Of a DNA stretch of 40,415 bases, positions 32,794 through 40,415 are shown piece after piece; positions within the stretch are counted from its first letter, which is position 1; each line of letters starts with the position of its first letter. The notes under the pieces were generated by a model. That model made no database searches and was not told the DNA's origin. It was given only the letters and a program-made list of their open reading frames with translations. Made by a program: the position numbers and the translations under genes. Origin of the DNA: Aneurinibacillus tyrosinisolvens (lineage in GTDB: Bacteria; Bacillota; Bacilli; Aneurinibacillales; Aneurinibacillaceae); NCBI RefSeq assembly GCF_001015055.1, contig NZ_BBWZ01000042.1, forward strand, positions 1 to 40,415, read 5' to 3'.

Positions 32794-34197
32794 ATGAATA
32801 TATACGAAGAATTATTAGAGATGATTGGTGACCCGCAGCGTGTTTCCATCAATGAATCCGTATTGGAACAACATAGCAAGGGCATCACATACCATACCGG
32901 CACCTTACCTGATGTTGTTGTTTTTCCTGTTAATAAAACAGAAGTGGTGCAGATTGTAAATTTTGCTGCCACACATAAAATACCGATTGTTCCTTTTGGC
33001 GTAGGCAGCAGCCTGGAAGGACATATTGTCCCGCAATACGGCGGCATAACGATTAGTTTTTCACTCATGAATCAAATCCTGGATGTTTCCCCACAAGATT
33101 TTTCAGTCACTGTTCAACCAGGTGTGACACGTGAGCAATTAAATAAACACATAAAAAGACATGGTCTATTTTTTCCGATTGATCCCGGGGCAGATGCTAC
33201 GATTGGCGGGATGACAGCAACGAATGCAAGCGGCACGAATGCGGTAAAATACGGCGTTATGAGAAACCAAATTTTAAAACTGGAAGTAGTTCTTGCGGAT
33301 GGAAGAATCATTCAGACTGGAAGCTCGGCTATAAAAACTTCTGCTGGCTATTCTTTAAAGGATTTGTTTATCGGTTCAGAAGGAACGCTTGGTATCATTA
33401 CGGAAATTAAGCTTCGTCTCCGTGGAATTCCTGAAGCCATCATTGCTGCAAGAGCCACTTTTCAGTCTCTAGAAGATGCGGGAAGGGCCGCCGTTCATAT
33501 TCTTTCTGCCGGCATCGACATCGGTAAAATTGAACTTGTTGATTCATTGACTATTAAGGCAGTCAATGAATATATGAAAACATCATACGAAGAAGCTCCA
33601 ACGTTGTTTTTAGAATGCAGTGGAACGGAAAATGAAGTAGAGTACCAGCTTGAAATGATTAAAGAATGTATTGCTTCTTCTAATTCTCGGTCTTTCCAAA
33701 CGGAGAAGGATTCTAAAAAACGAGCTCAGCTTTGGGAGGCCAGGCACAAGGCAGGACTAGCCGTTATTGCCGCTTATCCGGGGGAACTGCTTATGGCTAC
33801 TGATGTATGTGTCCCTATTTCTAAACTTCCTGAAGCCATCCATAAAGCAAGAGAAATAGTAAACGAGCACAATATACAGGCAGCTATTTTTGGCCATATC
33901 GGGGATGGGAATTTTCACGTAACACTTACTGTGGATCCTAACAACCCTGATAGCTTGAGACGGGCTGAAACTGTGAACGAAAAGCTGGTCCATTACGCTT
34001 TGGAACAAGGCGGGACTTGTACAGGCGAGCATGGAATTGGAATGGGGAAAACCAAGTATTTACGCTTAGAGCATGGAGAAGCCGTCGATGTTATGGAAGA
34101 TATAAAGCAGCTTTTTGATCCCCATTTTATTCTGAATCCTGGAAAAATAGTGAATCATAAAACGCATAATAAATCAGAATCTACGAGTACAGTTTAA
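32794..34197 (+). CDS. FAD-linked 2-hydroxyacid dehydrogenase (GlcD / D-lactate dehydrogenase type)
   Basis: 467-residue VAO-family flavoprotein. Seen: N-terminal FAD domain VPFGVGSSLEGHIVPQYGGITISF, DPGADATIGGMTATNASGTNAVKYG, GYSLKDLFIGSEGTLGIITEIKL, and a C-terminal cap with FGHIGDGNFHVTL and GTCTGEHGIGMGKTKYL (metal and active-site histidines). It oxidises D-lactate, glycolate or longer 2-hydroxy acids to 2-oxoacids, passing electrons to the membrane chain or a partner. No GlcE/GlcF partner is present, so it is nearer to one-component D-lactate dehydrogenases. The ATG at 32794 is favoured over 32785 because AAAAGGA ends at 32784. The 2-oxoacid product would be the substrate of the complex encoded just upstream. 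Confidence 0.9.
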   Translation: MNIYEELLEMIGDPQRVSINESVLEQHSKGITYHTGTLPDVVVFPVNKTEVVQIVNFAATHKIPIVPFGVGSSLEGHIVPQYGGITISFSLMNQILDVSPQDFSVTVQPGVTREQLNKHIKRHGLFFPIDPGADATIGGMTATNASGTNAVKYGVMRNQILKLEVVLADGRIIQTGSSAIKTSAGYSLKDLFIGSEGTLGIITEIKLRLRGIPEAIIAARATFQSLEDAGRAAVHILSAGIDIGKIELVDSLTIKAVNEYMKTSYEEAPTLFLECSGTENEVEYQLEMIKECIASSNSRSFQTEKDSKKRAQLWEARHKAGLAVIAAYPGELLMATDVCVPISKLPEAIHKAREIVNEHNIQAAIFGHIGDGNFHVTLTVDPNNPDSLRRAETVNEKLVHYALEQGGTCTGEHGIGMGKTKYLRLEHGEAVDVMEDIKQLFDPHFILNPGKIVNHKTHNKSESTSTV

Positions 34198-34229
34198 AGT
34201 TCATAAAGCGTTTATTATAGGGGGGATTA

Positions 34230-34538
34230 ATGATGGAAACATCCTATAAAACAGTGGTCATGAAGCCTGTTGATCACGTGGCTGTCGCCTTAATAGATAT
34301 CCCGGCGGGTGCAAAAGTAAAAGTAACCAACGGGGATCATACCATCGAAATTGAATTGAAAGATTCGATCCGATTTGGCCATAAATTTGCAATCAAACCA
34401 ATAGAAGAAGGCGAAGATATTTTGAAATACGGAGAAGTTATTGGGATGGCTGTCCGCTCGATTACAGTGGGTGAGCATGTTCACGTTCACAACCTGGAAG
34501 GAAAAAGAGGAAGGGGAGATAAAATTAGTGTTAAATAA
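34230..34538 (+). CDS. SAF-domain small subunit of a UxaA/SuyA-type lyase
   Basis: 102-residue SAF domain protein. Seen: KPVDHVAVALIDIPAGAKV, then the strongly conserved FGHKFAIKPIEEGEDILKYGEVIG and GEHVHVHNLEGKRG. In altronate dehydratase (UxaA) this is the N-terminal domain of one chain. In (R)-sulfolactate sulfo-lyase and related enzymes it is a separate small subunit (SuyA) beside SuyB. Here it is separate, with its stop 11 bases inside the next gene. The start ATG at 34230 or 34233 follows a G-rich GGGGGG site. The substrate cannot be chosen from sequence alone. Confidence 0.85.
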   Translation: MMETSYKTVVMKPVDHVAVALIDIPAGAKVKVTNGDHTIEIELKDSIRFGHKFAIKPIEEGEDILKYGEVIGMAVRSITVGEHVHVHNLEGKRGRGDKISVK

Positions 34539-35706
34539 CGAGAACAAACCCGTATTCTGGGGGTACAGACGCCCGGACGGCAGAGTTGGCGTACGGAATC
34601 ACGTACTCATTCTGCCGACCATAACCTGTGCAACACAGGCCGCGCATCAGATTACACAACTGGTACAAGGAACGGTCAGTTTTATCCATCAGCATGGGTG
34701 CGGCCAGGTAGGGGTGGACTATGAGCAAACCTTCCAGACATATGTGGGGATGGGATGCAATCCGAATGTATACGGTGTTGTCGTACTGGGGCTTGGCTGC
34801 GAAACACACCAGGCCAGAAGTGTGGCTGGGGAAATTGCGAAAAGCGGGAAACCTGTAGAGGTTATCTCTATTCAGGATCATGGCGGAACACTTATGGTGA
34901 TCGCCCAGGGAGCAAAAGCTGCGGCCAAGATGGTACAAGACGCCTCCTCAATTCTCCGCGAGCCATGCGACTTCAGTGAACTCATTATTGGCACAGAATG
35001 TGGAGGTTCAGACGCATGTTCGGGTTTATCTGCTAACCCAGCGGTGGGAGTTGTAAGCGATCTCATTGTAGACGCCGGTGGTACTGCCATTCTTGCCGAA
35101 ACAACAGAATTAATTGGCGCAGAGCATCTCCTGGCCCAGCGTGCCGCAAACGAGAAAGTTGCACAACGTGTCTACGAAGTGATTGGTCAAATGTAGAGCC
35201 GGGCGATGATGATGGGGGTTGATATTCGTACTGGAAATCCGAGTCCCGGAAATATCGAGGGCGGCCTCAGCTCACTGGAGGAGAAGTCACTCGGTGCGGC
35301 CAACAAATCTGGCAGTCGTCCGCTCCAAGAACTTATCGATTATGCACAGCCACCCACCCAAAAAGGGCTGGTTTGGATGGATACGCCAGGTCATGACATT
35401 GAGCAGTTGACCGGCATGGTTGCAGGAGGAGCTCAGGTTGTTTTATTTACGAGTGGCCGCGGCACGCCAACGGGTTCTCCAATAGCCCCAGTCATTAAGA
35501 TCTCTACGAATACGCCAATGTTTGAAAAAATGGGAGATAACATGGACCTTAACGCCGGAACGATTATTGAGGGCATTGAATCCATTCAATCTGTAGGTGA
35601 AAGAATCTTTGCTGAAATTGGACAAGTAAGCTCAGGCAAGCTGACAAAATCAGAGATTTTAAAACAGCACGATTTTGGTATTTGGCGTATTGGTCCAACC
35701 TTCTAA
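34528..35706 (+). pseudogene. UxaA/SuyB-type lyase large subunit, interrupted by an in-frame TAG
   Basis: Large subunit of an altronate dehydratase or sulfolactate lyase-type enzyme. First part (GTG at 34528, GGGGAG upstream): FWGYRRPDGRVGVRNHVLILP, FIHQHGCGQVG, GLGCE and IGTECGGSDACSGLSANP, with several conserved cysteines. Codon 223 (35194-35196) is TAG, after VYEVIGQM. The same frame then continues at once with SRAMMMGVDIRTGNPSPGNIEGG, SLEEKSLGA and a complete C-terminus, 392 codons in all. Relatives usually have E or a similar residue at the TAG position, so a single base change explains it. As written, two fragments would be made. Recoding is unlikely in this group; mutation or sequencing error is more probable. 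Confidence 0.85.
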
Positions 35707-35865
35707 AAACATGCGGAACAGCAGTTGTAAATTAGGTAATGAATTGTAACCATTATTGTCAGAATAGTAAAAACATTCATGATAGACAACTAATCTAGTC
35801 AGCCAATAAAACGATAGGTTTCTAGGTTTAGTTGAATATAAACAAAAAAAGAGGAGGGTTATATT

Positions 35866-36927
35866 ATGAAAAAGTGGGTTAAGAATTTAGCTATCAGTTT
35901 TGTTGTACCCAGCATGCTTCTTCTTGGTGGCTGTGGGGGAGGGAGCGGTGAAAAGAGTACAGCAGCATCACCAACTCAGGCTGCCCCAAGCGGCAGCAAA
36001 GAACGTACTCTGAAAATGGGCATTAGTATTGGTAAGGACCATCCGTTAGGACAAGGGATTGATAAGTTTGCGGACATTGTCAAACAAAAGAGCGACGGAA
36101 AGATAAAAGTACAGAACTACTATGATTCTACTCTAGGCGATGAAAAGAAGATGGCGGAAGCAGTAAAAGCCGGATTGCAAGATATGACCGTTATAACGAC
36201 CGCTCCGTTAACTGGAACAGTGAAAGAATTCGGTGTGTTCGATTTCCCTTTTACATTTAATAATGAAAAAGAAGTAGATACTGTCCTTCAGGGAGCATTT
36301 GGCAAAAAAATGTTAGAGACACTGCCGCCGCATAATTTGGTGGGTCTTAGTTTTTGGGAAAATGGATTCCGTAATGTAACGAGCGCCAAACATCCTATTA
36401 CATCGGTAGACGATTTCAAAGGGATGAAGATTCGTACAATGCAAAACCCAATTCATTTGGAAGTTTTTAAGACCTTCGGTGCAAACCCAACACCAATGGC
36501 GATTAGTGAAGTTTTCACTGCTTTAGAAAGCAAAGCCATTGATGGCCAAGAAAACCCAGTACAAATTATCGAAAATCTTAAGATGAATGAAGTACAGAAG
36601 TATTTAAGCTTAACCAAGCACGTATACGCGCCGTTCATTTTCCTTGTTAATAAGAAACTTTGGAATGAGCTATCCGATGATGAGAAAAAAATCATGCAAG
36701 AAGCCGCTGATGAGGCTGGTAAATTCCAGCGTGAAACGATTAGAGCCAGCACAAAGGAAACAATTGAAAAGTTAAAGGCTGACGGTATGCAAGTTAATGA
36801 ATTATCACCAGAGGCAACAGCCAAAATGCAAGAACTGGCAAAGCCTTTGATGGGTCAATTCTCCAAGCAAATCGGAGAGGATTTAGTGAAAGAGTTTTTT
36901 GATGAAGTAAGTAAAGCTCGTCAATAG
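35866..36927 (+). CDS. TRAP transporter substrate-binding lipoprotein (DctP family)
   Basis: 353-residue extracytoplasmic binding protein. Seen: MKKWVKNLAISFVVPSMLLLGGC with the lipobox cysteine at residue 23, a serine/glycine linker, MGISIGKDHPLGQGIDKFADIVKQKS, GLSFWENGFRNVTSAKHPI, the carboxylate-binding region GMKIRTMQNPIHLEVFKTFGANPTPM with its conserved Arg, and ESKAIDGQENPVQII. The group binds C4-dicarboxylates, sialic acid, sugar acids and 2-oxoacids through that Arg. The DctQ and DctM membrane subunits are not next to it, which is unusual: the enolase-type gene follows instead. They may lie elsewhere or be lost. ATG at 35866 with AGAGGAGGG upstream. Confidence 0.92.
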   Translation: MKKWVKNLAISFVVPSMLLLGGCGGGSGEKSTAASPTQAAPSGSKERTLKMGISIGKDHPLGQGIDKFADIVKQKSDGKIKVQNYYDSTLGDEKKMAEAVKAGLQDMTVITTAPLTGTVKEFGVFDFPFTFNNEKEVDTVLQGAFGKKMLETLPPHNLVGLSFWENGFRNVTSAKHPITSVDDFKGMKIRTMQNPIHLEVFKTFGANPTPMAISEVFTALESKAIDGQENPVQIIENLKMNEVQKYLSLTKHVYAPFIFLVNKKLWNELSDDEKKIMQEAADEAGKFQRETIRASTKETIEKLKADGMQVNELSPEATAKMQELAKPLMGQFSKQIGEDLVKEFFDEVSKARQ

Positions 36928-36939
36928 TTTATGGATAGT

Positions 36940-36963
36940 TCCCCTGGTCAGTCGATCAGGGGA
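36940..36963 (+). other. Strong intergenic hairpin without T run
   Basis: TCCCCTGGTC (36940-36949) pairs with GATCAGGGGA (36954-36963), one G-T wobble, four-base loop. There is no T tract, so complete termination is unlikely. It could stabilise the 3' end of the binding-protein message and lower expression of the gene after it, as is often seen after transporter binding-protein genes. Confidence 0.6.
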
Positions 36964-37007
36964 TCTTGAAATTCTCAAAGAAAACCGAAAATCAGGAGGG
37001 ATATTTT

Positions 37008-38216
37008 GTGAAGATAACGAAAATCGAAACCATTCGAATCGAGGAATTTCCGAATTTGTGCTATGTTAGATTGCATACTGATGAAGGAATTATCGGATTA
37101 GGGGAAACCTATTTTGCGGCTGAGGCGGTAGAAGCGTGGATTCATGAAATGGGTGCCGCCGTTCTTTTAGGTAAGGATCCGTTAACTATTGAACGGCACT
37201 GGGGGAATCTTGTAGGTTTTGTAGGTGCCCGCAGTACAGGAATTGAAAATAGGGGGCGCTCGGCGTTGGATATCGCTTTATGGGACATCTTTGGCCAAGT
37301 AACTAATCAACCTATTTATCAACTCCTTGGCGGGGCTTCCCGTGGCTGTATCCGGGCTTATAATACATGTGCAGGATACCAGTATACACAAAAACGGCCA
37401 AGACACGGAAATTTACCTGTTGATAATTGGGGAAAAGGAGAGCTGAAAGGGCCCTATGAAGATCTTGAGGCATTTTTATATCGTGCGGATGAATTGGCAG
37501 AAAGCCTTGTCTCAGAAGGTTTTATGGGAATGAAAATATGGCCTTTCGATCCGTTTGCGGAAGCTTCAAATGGAAGATATATCTCAAATGAAGATTTGAA
37601 AAAAGCCCTAATTCCTTTTGAAAAGATAAGAAAACAGGTTGGTAATAAAATTGAAATCATGGTTGAATTGCACTCTCTATGGGATTTGCGTACAGCAAAA
37701 CAAATTGCTCACGCATTAGAGGATTTCCAACCGTTCTGGTACGAAGATCCAATAAAGATGGACAATCTGGATGCTTTAAAAGAATTTGCTCGATCGACTC
37801 GAATTCCAACCGCTGCCAGTGAAACTCTTGGAACACGCTGGGCATTTCGGGAAGTAATGGAGAAACAGGCAGCCGGTGTCATCATTTTTGATCCAACGTG
37901 GACGGGGGGAATTTCAGAATCAAAGAAAATTATTTCCATGGCGGAGGCTTATCAATTGCCGATTGCAACACATGACTGTGTGGGACCGGTTTCTTTTGCG
38001 GTAGATGTTCATTTATCTATTAATGCTCCAAACGTCCTGGTTCAGGAAGTAGTAAGAGCATTTTATACAGATTGGTATAGAGAATTGGTAACCGAAGTTC
38101 CTTTGGTTAAAGACGGATATGTTTATCCATTAAATGGACCGGGTCTTGGAACTATGTTGCGTCCTGAAGTATTTAAACGTTCCGATCTTCAACGGAGGGA
38201 ATCGCAATTAGATTAG
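37008..38216 (+). CDS. Enolase-superfamily acid-sugar dehydratase (mandelate racemase group)
   Basis: 402-residue member of the mandelate racemase subgroup, which removes an alpha proton from a sugar acid and usually eliminates water to give a 2-keto-3-deoxy acid. Seen: N-terminal capping domain KITKIETIRIEEFPNL ... LGETYFAAEAVEAW, a Lys in GFMGMKIWPFD, metal ligands in VELH, WYEDP and ASETLGTRW, and the catalytic His region ATHDCVGPVSFAVDVHLS. The last points to a Lys/His acid-base pair as in galactonate or rhamnonate dehydratases. The GTG at 37008 was chosen because CAGGAGGG lies eight bases upstream; the frame from 36966 runs back into the hairpin. The sugar-acid substrate cannot be named with confidence. 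Confidence 0.88.
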   Translation: MKITKIETIRIEEFPNLCYVRLHTDEGIIGLGETYFAAEAVEAWIHEMGAAVLLGKDPLTIERHWGNLVGFVGARSTGIENRGRSALDIALWDIFGQVTNQPIYQLLGGASRGCIRAYNTCAGYQYTQKRPRHGNLPVDNWGKGELKGPYEDLEAFLYRADELAESLVSEGFMGMKIWPFDPFAEASNGRYISNEDLKKALIPFEKIRKQVGNKIEIMVELHSLWDLRTAKQIAHALEDFQPFWYEDPIKMDNLDALKEFARSTRIPTAASETLGTRWAFREVMEKQAAGVIIFDPTWTGGISESKKIISMAEAYQLPIATHDCVGPVSFAVDVHLSINAPNVLVQEVVRAFYTDWYRELVTEVPLVKDGYVYPLNGPGLGTMLRPEVFKRSDLQRRESQLD

Positions 38217-38847
<631 letters not shown>

Positions 38848-38861
38848 GGAGGTCATTACAA

Positions 38862-39611
38862 TTGAAATTTACACAAGCTGCCGATGATTATCTTATGTCC
38901 TTAGAGGTTGAAAAAAATTATTCAAAAAATACGCTCCGCGGGTATGCATTCAATTTAAAAAATTACGAAGATTTTCTACGGCACCAGAACCGTTCATTAG
39001 AACTTGATGATTTAACACCATCTACGAGCAGAAGATTTATTCAAGATCAAGTAATGAACCATGGAGCTAAACCCAAAACCATGCAACGCCGTATTTCTTG
39101 TTTAAAGTCATTCAACCAGTTCTGTTTAAAAGAAAATTATATAAAAACTGATTTTATGGCGGGCATTCAGGCTCCAAAAACGGAAAAAAAGCTACCTGTT
39201 TATATGACTTTACAAGAACTTCAAAAACTTTTTATTTTTCTAGAAAATAATGATTCTCGTTTATCAGCTCGAAATCATTTGTTATTTAAGCTGCTTGCTA
39301 CAACGGGAATGAGGCGCCAAGAACTCGTTGACTTAAATTGGGAACAGGTTGATTTAAGTAATAATACCATTCGGATATATGGAAAAGGAAAAAAAGAACG
39401 TCTCCTCCCCCTCCATCCAATGGTTATCCCCTTATTCTGCCGATATCGTGAACAACTTTTAGAATACCAAGTCCATTCTTCAATCACCTGCAAGGTAAAG
39501 TCAGAGGGAGAGCCTTTGTCAGCAGTATGCATTGAACCTTCAAATGGTTTCAAGAAGAGCCAATATGGATTAAGTGTTAGAAACGTTCCATCGTCTCTCC
39601 GAGCTAAATGA
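38862..39611 (+). pseudogene. Tyrosine recombinase (XerC/phage integrase type), C-terminally truncated
   Basis: Start TTG at 38862 with GGAGGT upstream. Seen: SAM-like N-terminal DNA-binding domain (DDYLMSLEVEKNYSKNTLRGY ... MQRRISCLKSFNQFC) and the first part of the catalytic domain, with the first catalytic Arg in TTGMRRQELVDLNW and the beta-hairpin Lys in YGKGKKERLLPLHP. Family similarity ends at about 39483 (after LLEYQVHSS). The last 40-odd codons are antisense to another gene fragment. The HxxR block and the nucleophilic tyrosine are absent, so the protein cannot recombine DNA, although the DNA-binding half might still bind the repeats upstream. Confidence 0.82.
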
Positions 39612-39856
39612 AGCAGTTCACGAGATAACTCACGACCTGTACCATCCGCAACTATTACTTCGTGAATCTCAATATCTAACTTCTCACGTACTGGATATTG
39701 GACAGAATAACGTCCTAAAGCTGTCTGTTCTATTTCTTTTTCTGTCAATGATAACGCTAGGTTAAACAAAGGATGGTCATTATGAAGAAGCTCAATTTCA
39801 TCAGTTTCTTTTTGTACCGAACCTGTAAAACGATATGAAGATTCACTTTTCAGCAA
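39484..39856 (-). pseudogene. N-terminal fragment of an unidentified gene
   Basis: The minus-strand frame from TTG at 39856 (GAGGGG just upstream) reads as a plausible soluble protein for about 124 codons: SYRFTGSVQKETDEIELLHND, KLDIEIHEVIVADGTGRELSRELLHLARRDDG, TLNPYWLFLKPFEGS. It then runs into the antisense of the recombinase at about 39483, which is not real coding. I do not recognise the family. It may itself lack the natural start, because the only start codon is a TTG with short spacing. It was cut by the same event that removed the recombinase C-terminus. Confidence 0.45.
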
Positions 39857-39890
39857 AATTCCCCTCGGTCATAATTACTAATAATTGAAA

Positions 39891-39920
39891 AGCTCTACCT
39901 ATACTTTAGAGCTTCTCTAA
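39891..39920. terminator. Hairpin, probably bidirectional terminator
   Basis: AAGCTCTA (39891-39898) pairs with TAGAGCTT (39908-39915), nine-base loop. Further AATT and TAATT pairing is possible outside. T-rich on the right, A-rich on the left. Confidence 0.5.
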
Positions 39921-39997
39921 TTATTGGTTAAAAATCAACATTAAAATTTAAATGAGTAATTGGATTTCATTGAACTAACGGGCATCGTTAGCACAAT

Positions 39998-40023
39998 ACG
40001 GCTGTTACGGCAGTCGTTTTTTA
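39998..40023 (+). terminator. Rho-independent terminator
   Basis: ACGGCTG (39998-40004) pairs with CAGTCGT (40011-40017) with one G-T wobble, six-base loop, then TTTTTATTT. Confidence 0.7.
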
Positions 40024-40178
40024 TTTGTTCAACTAGTGAGCAGGATAGTTGGGGAAGAATATATAAAACAAAGAAAATTGATACTTGGATTTTTTAGCAT
40101 TATAAGCATATAATTGGGTATACAATTATTTACATTTGTGATTTGGAGTACCATTTCATTTTAGGAAGGGTGAAATCC

Positions 40179-40385
40179 TTGTCCTTTGATATTGAGAAGA
40201 AAGTTATACGCCATCTTTTTCAACTACTCTCCTTCGTATTGATTACTTTAACTTTTATGCCACAACTGCTGGTTGCAATCGGGGCGGTTGCATCAGTGTG
40301 TATCCTGGTGTCTGCCCTTTTCATTGTTCCTGTGTTCTTCATATGGACGATATCATCAGGCAAGGATTATAAGGGTAGAGATTAA
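40179..40385 (+). CDS. Small membrane protein, 68 aa
   Basis: Unrecognised short protein with two closely spaced hydrophobic segments (about residues 13-31 and 33-55) and a basic, glycine-containing tail (SSGKDYKGRD), as in small membrane proteins of Bacillus. The start was taken as TTG at 40179 because AGGAAGGG stands nine bases upstream; the frame is open from 40143 without a ribosome binding site, and a GTG at 40170 is a further option. No function can be given. Confidence 0.45.
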   Translation: MSFDIEKKVIRHLFQLLSFVLITLTFMPQLLVAIGAVASVCILVSALFIVPVFFIWTISSGKDYKGRD

Positions 40386-40415
40386 AAAATTATTTATGTA
40401 TAGAAATATTTATTT

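Larger units (their letters stand above)
39857..40178. other. Intergenic stretch with two terminators and a short direct repeat
   Basis: Two hairpins are listed separately (39891-39915 and 39998-40023). TTGAACTAACGGGCA (39970-39984) and TTCAACTAGTGAGCA (40028-40042) are imperfect direct repeats on both sides of the second hairpin. No gene was seen. Confidence 0.4.

Noticed and set aside
35194..35196. TAG as a recoded (pyrrolysine-type) codon
   Set aside because: Nothing in the window suggests pyrrolysine genes, and the protein family has no known recoding. The ALDH remnant also carries TAG codons, in line with plain decay.

Overview
The window looks like chromosomal DNA of a low-GC Gram-positive bacterium, most likely a member of the Bacillaceae (Bacillus in the broad sense). 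The reasons are strong AGGAGG-type ribosome binding sites, frequent TTG and GTG starts, many hairpin-plus-T-run terminators, and proteins close to Bacillus families as I remember them (YoxD, YurR, YqiG, YugJ and PdhABCD types). No searches could be run, so all names come from motif and family recognition.

Layout. (1) 1-830: 3' part of an IS4-like transposase. (2) 1300-5260: an oxidoreductase group: Old Yellow Enzyme, flavin-reductase-like protein, iron alcohol dehydrogenase and a YoxD-type SDR. (3) 5400-8230: a decayed zone with a small hypothetical gene, a possible structured RNA, a fragment of a TerB-like gene, a 5'-truncated ADP-ribosylglycohydrolase, and an in-frame chimera of a YurR/DadA-type oxidase with pieces of a histidine kinase. 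(4) 8399-18241: first catabolic unit. A PrpR-type sigma-54 activator is followed by inverted-repeat half-sites, a -24/-12 promoter, an SsuABC/NMT1-type ABC importer, a class III CoA-transferase, an HMG-CoA-lyase-like enzyme and a LeuC/LeuD-type dehydratase. (5) 18584-20810: an LLM-type flavin monooxygenase-like protein and an EamA transporter. (6) 20847-38216: second catabolic unit. A second PAS/AAA+/Fis sigma-54 activator and a -24/-12 promoter precede a tartrate/D-malate dehydrogenase-like enzyme, an SDR, an ALDH remnant, an MFS acid transporter, a LarA-like protein, a complete 2-oxoacid dehydrogenase complex (E2-E3-E1alpha-E1beta), a GlcD-type FAD dehydrogenase, an altronate/sulfolactate-lyase-type pair, a lone TRAP binding protein and an enolase-superfamily dehydratase. 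(7) 38638-40415: a repeat array with a period near 21 bp, a truncated tyrosine recombinase meeting a fragment of a minus-strand gene, and a small membrane protein.

How the genes may work together (inference). Unit one fits uptake of a branched hydroxy-dicarboxylate or its unsaturated form (citramalate, mesaconate/citraconate or dimethylmalate type): hydration by LeuCD, CoA activation by the CaiB enzyme, and cleavage to pyruvate plus an acyl-CoA by the HMG-CoA-lyase-like enzyme. Unit two fits 2-hydroxy-acid or sugar-acid catabolism: dehydratases and a racemase feed a 2-hydroxyacid dehydrogenase, whose 2-oxoacid product goes to a dedicated dehydrogenase complex.

A striking property is the number of broken genes. 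The ABC ATPase is frameshifted inside Walker A. The LeuC-type gene is frameshifted just before two Fe-S cysteines. The UxaA-type gene has an in-frame TAG. One ALDH is reduced to three blocks, and several other genes survive only as fragments. This means either ongoing decay of an acquired catabolic region or, for the single-base cases, sequencing error.
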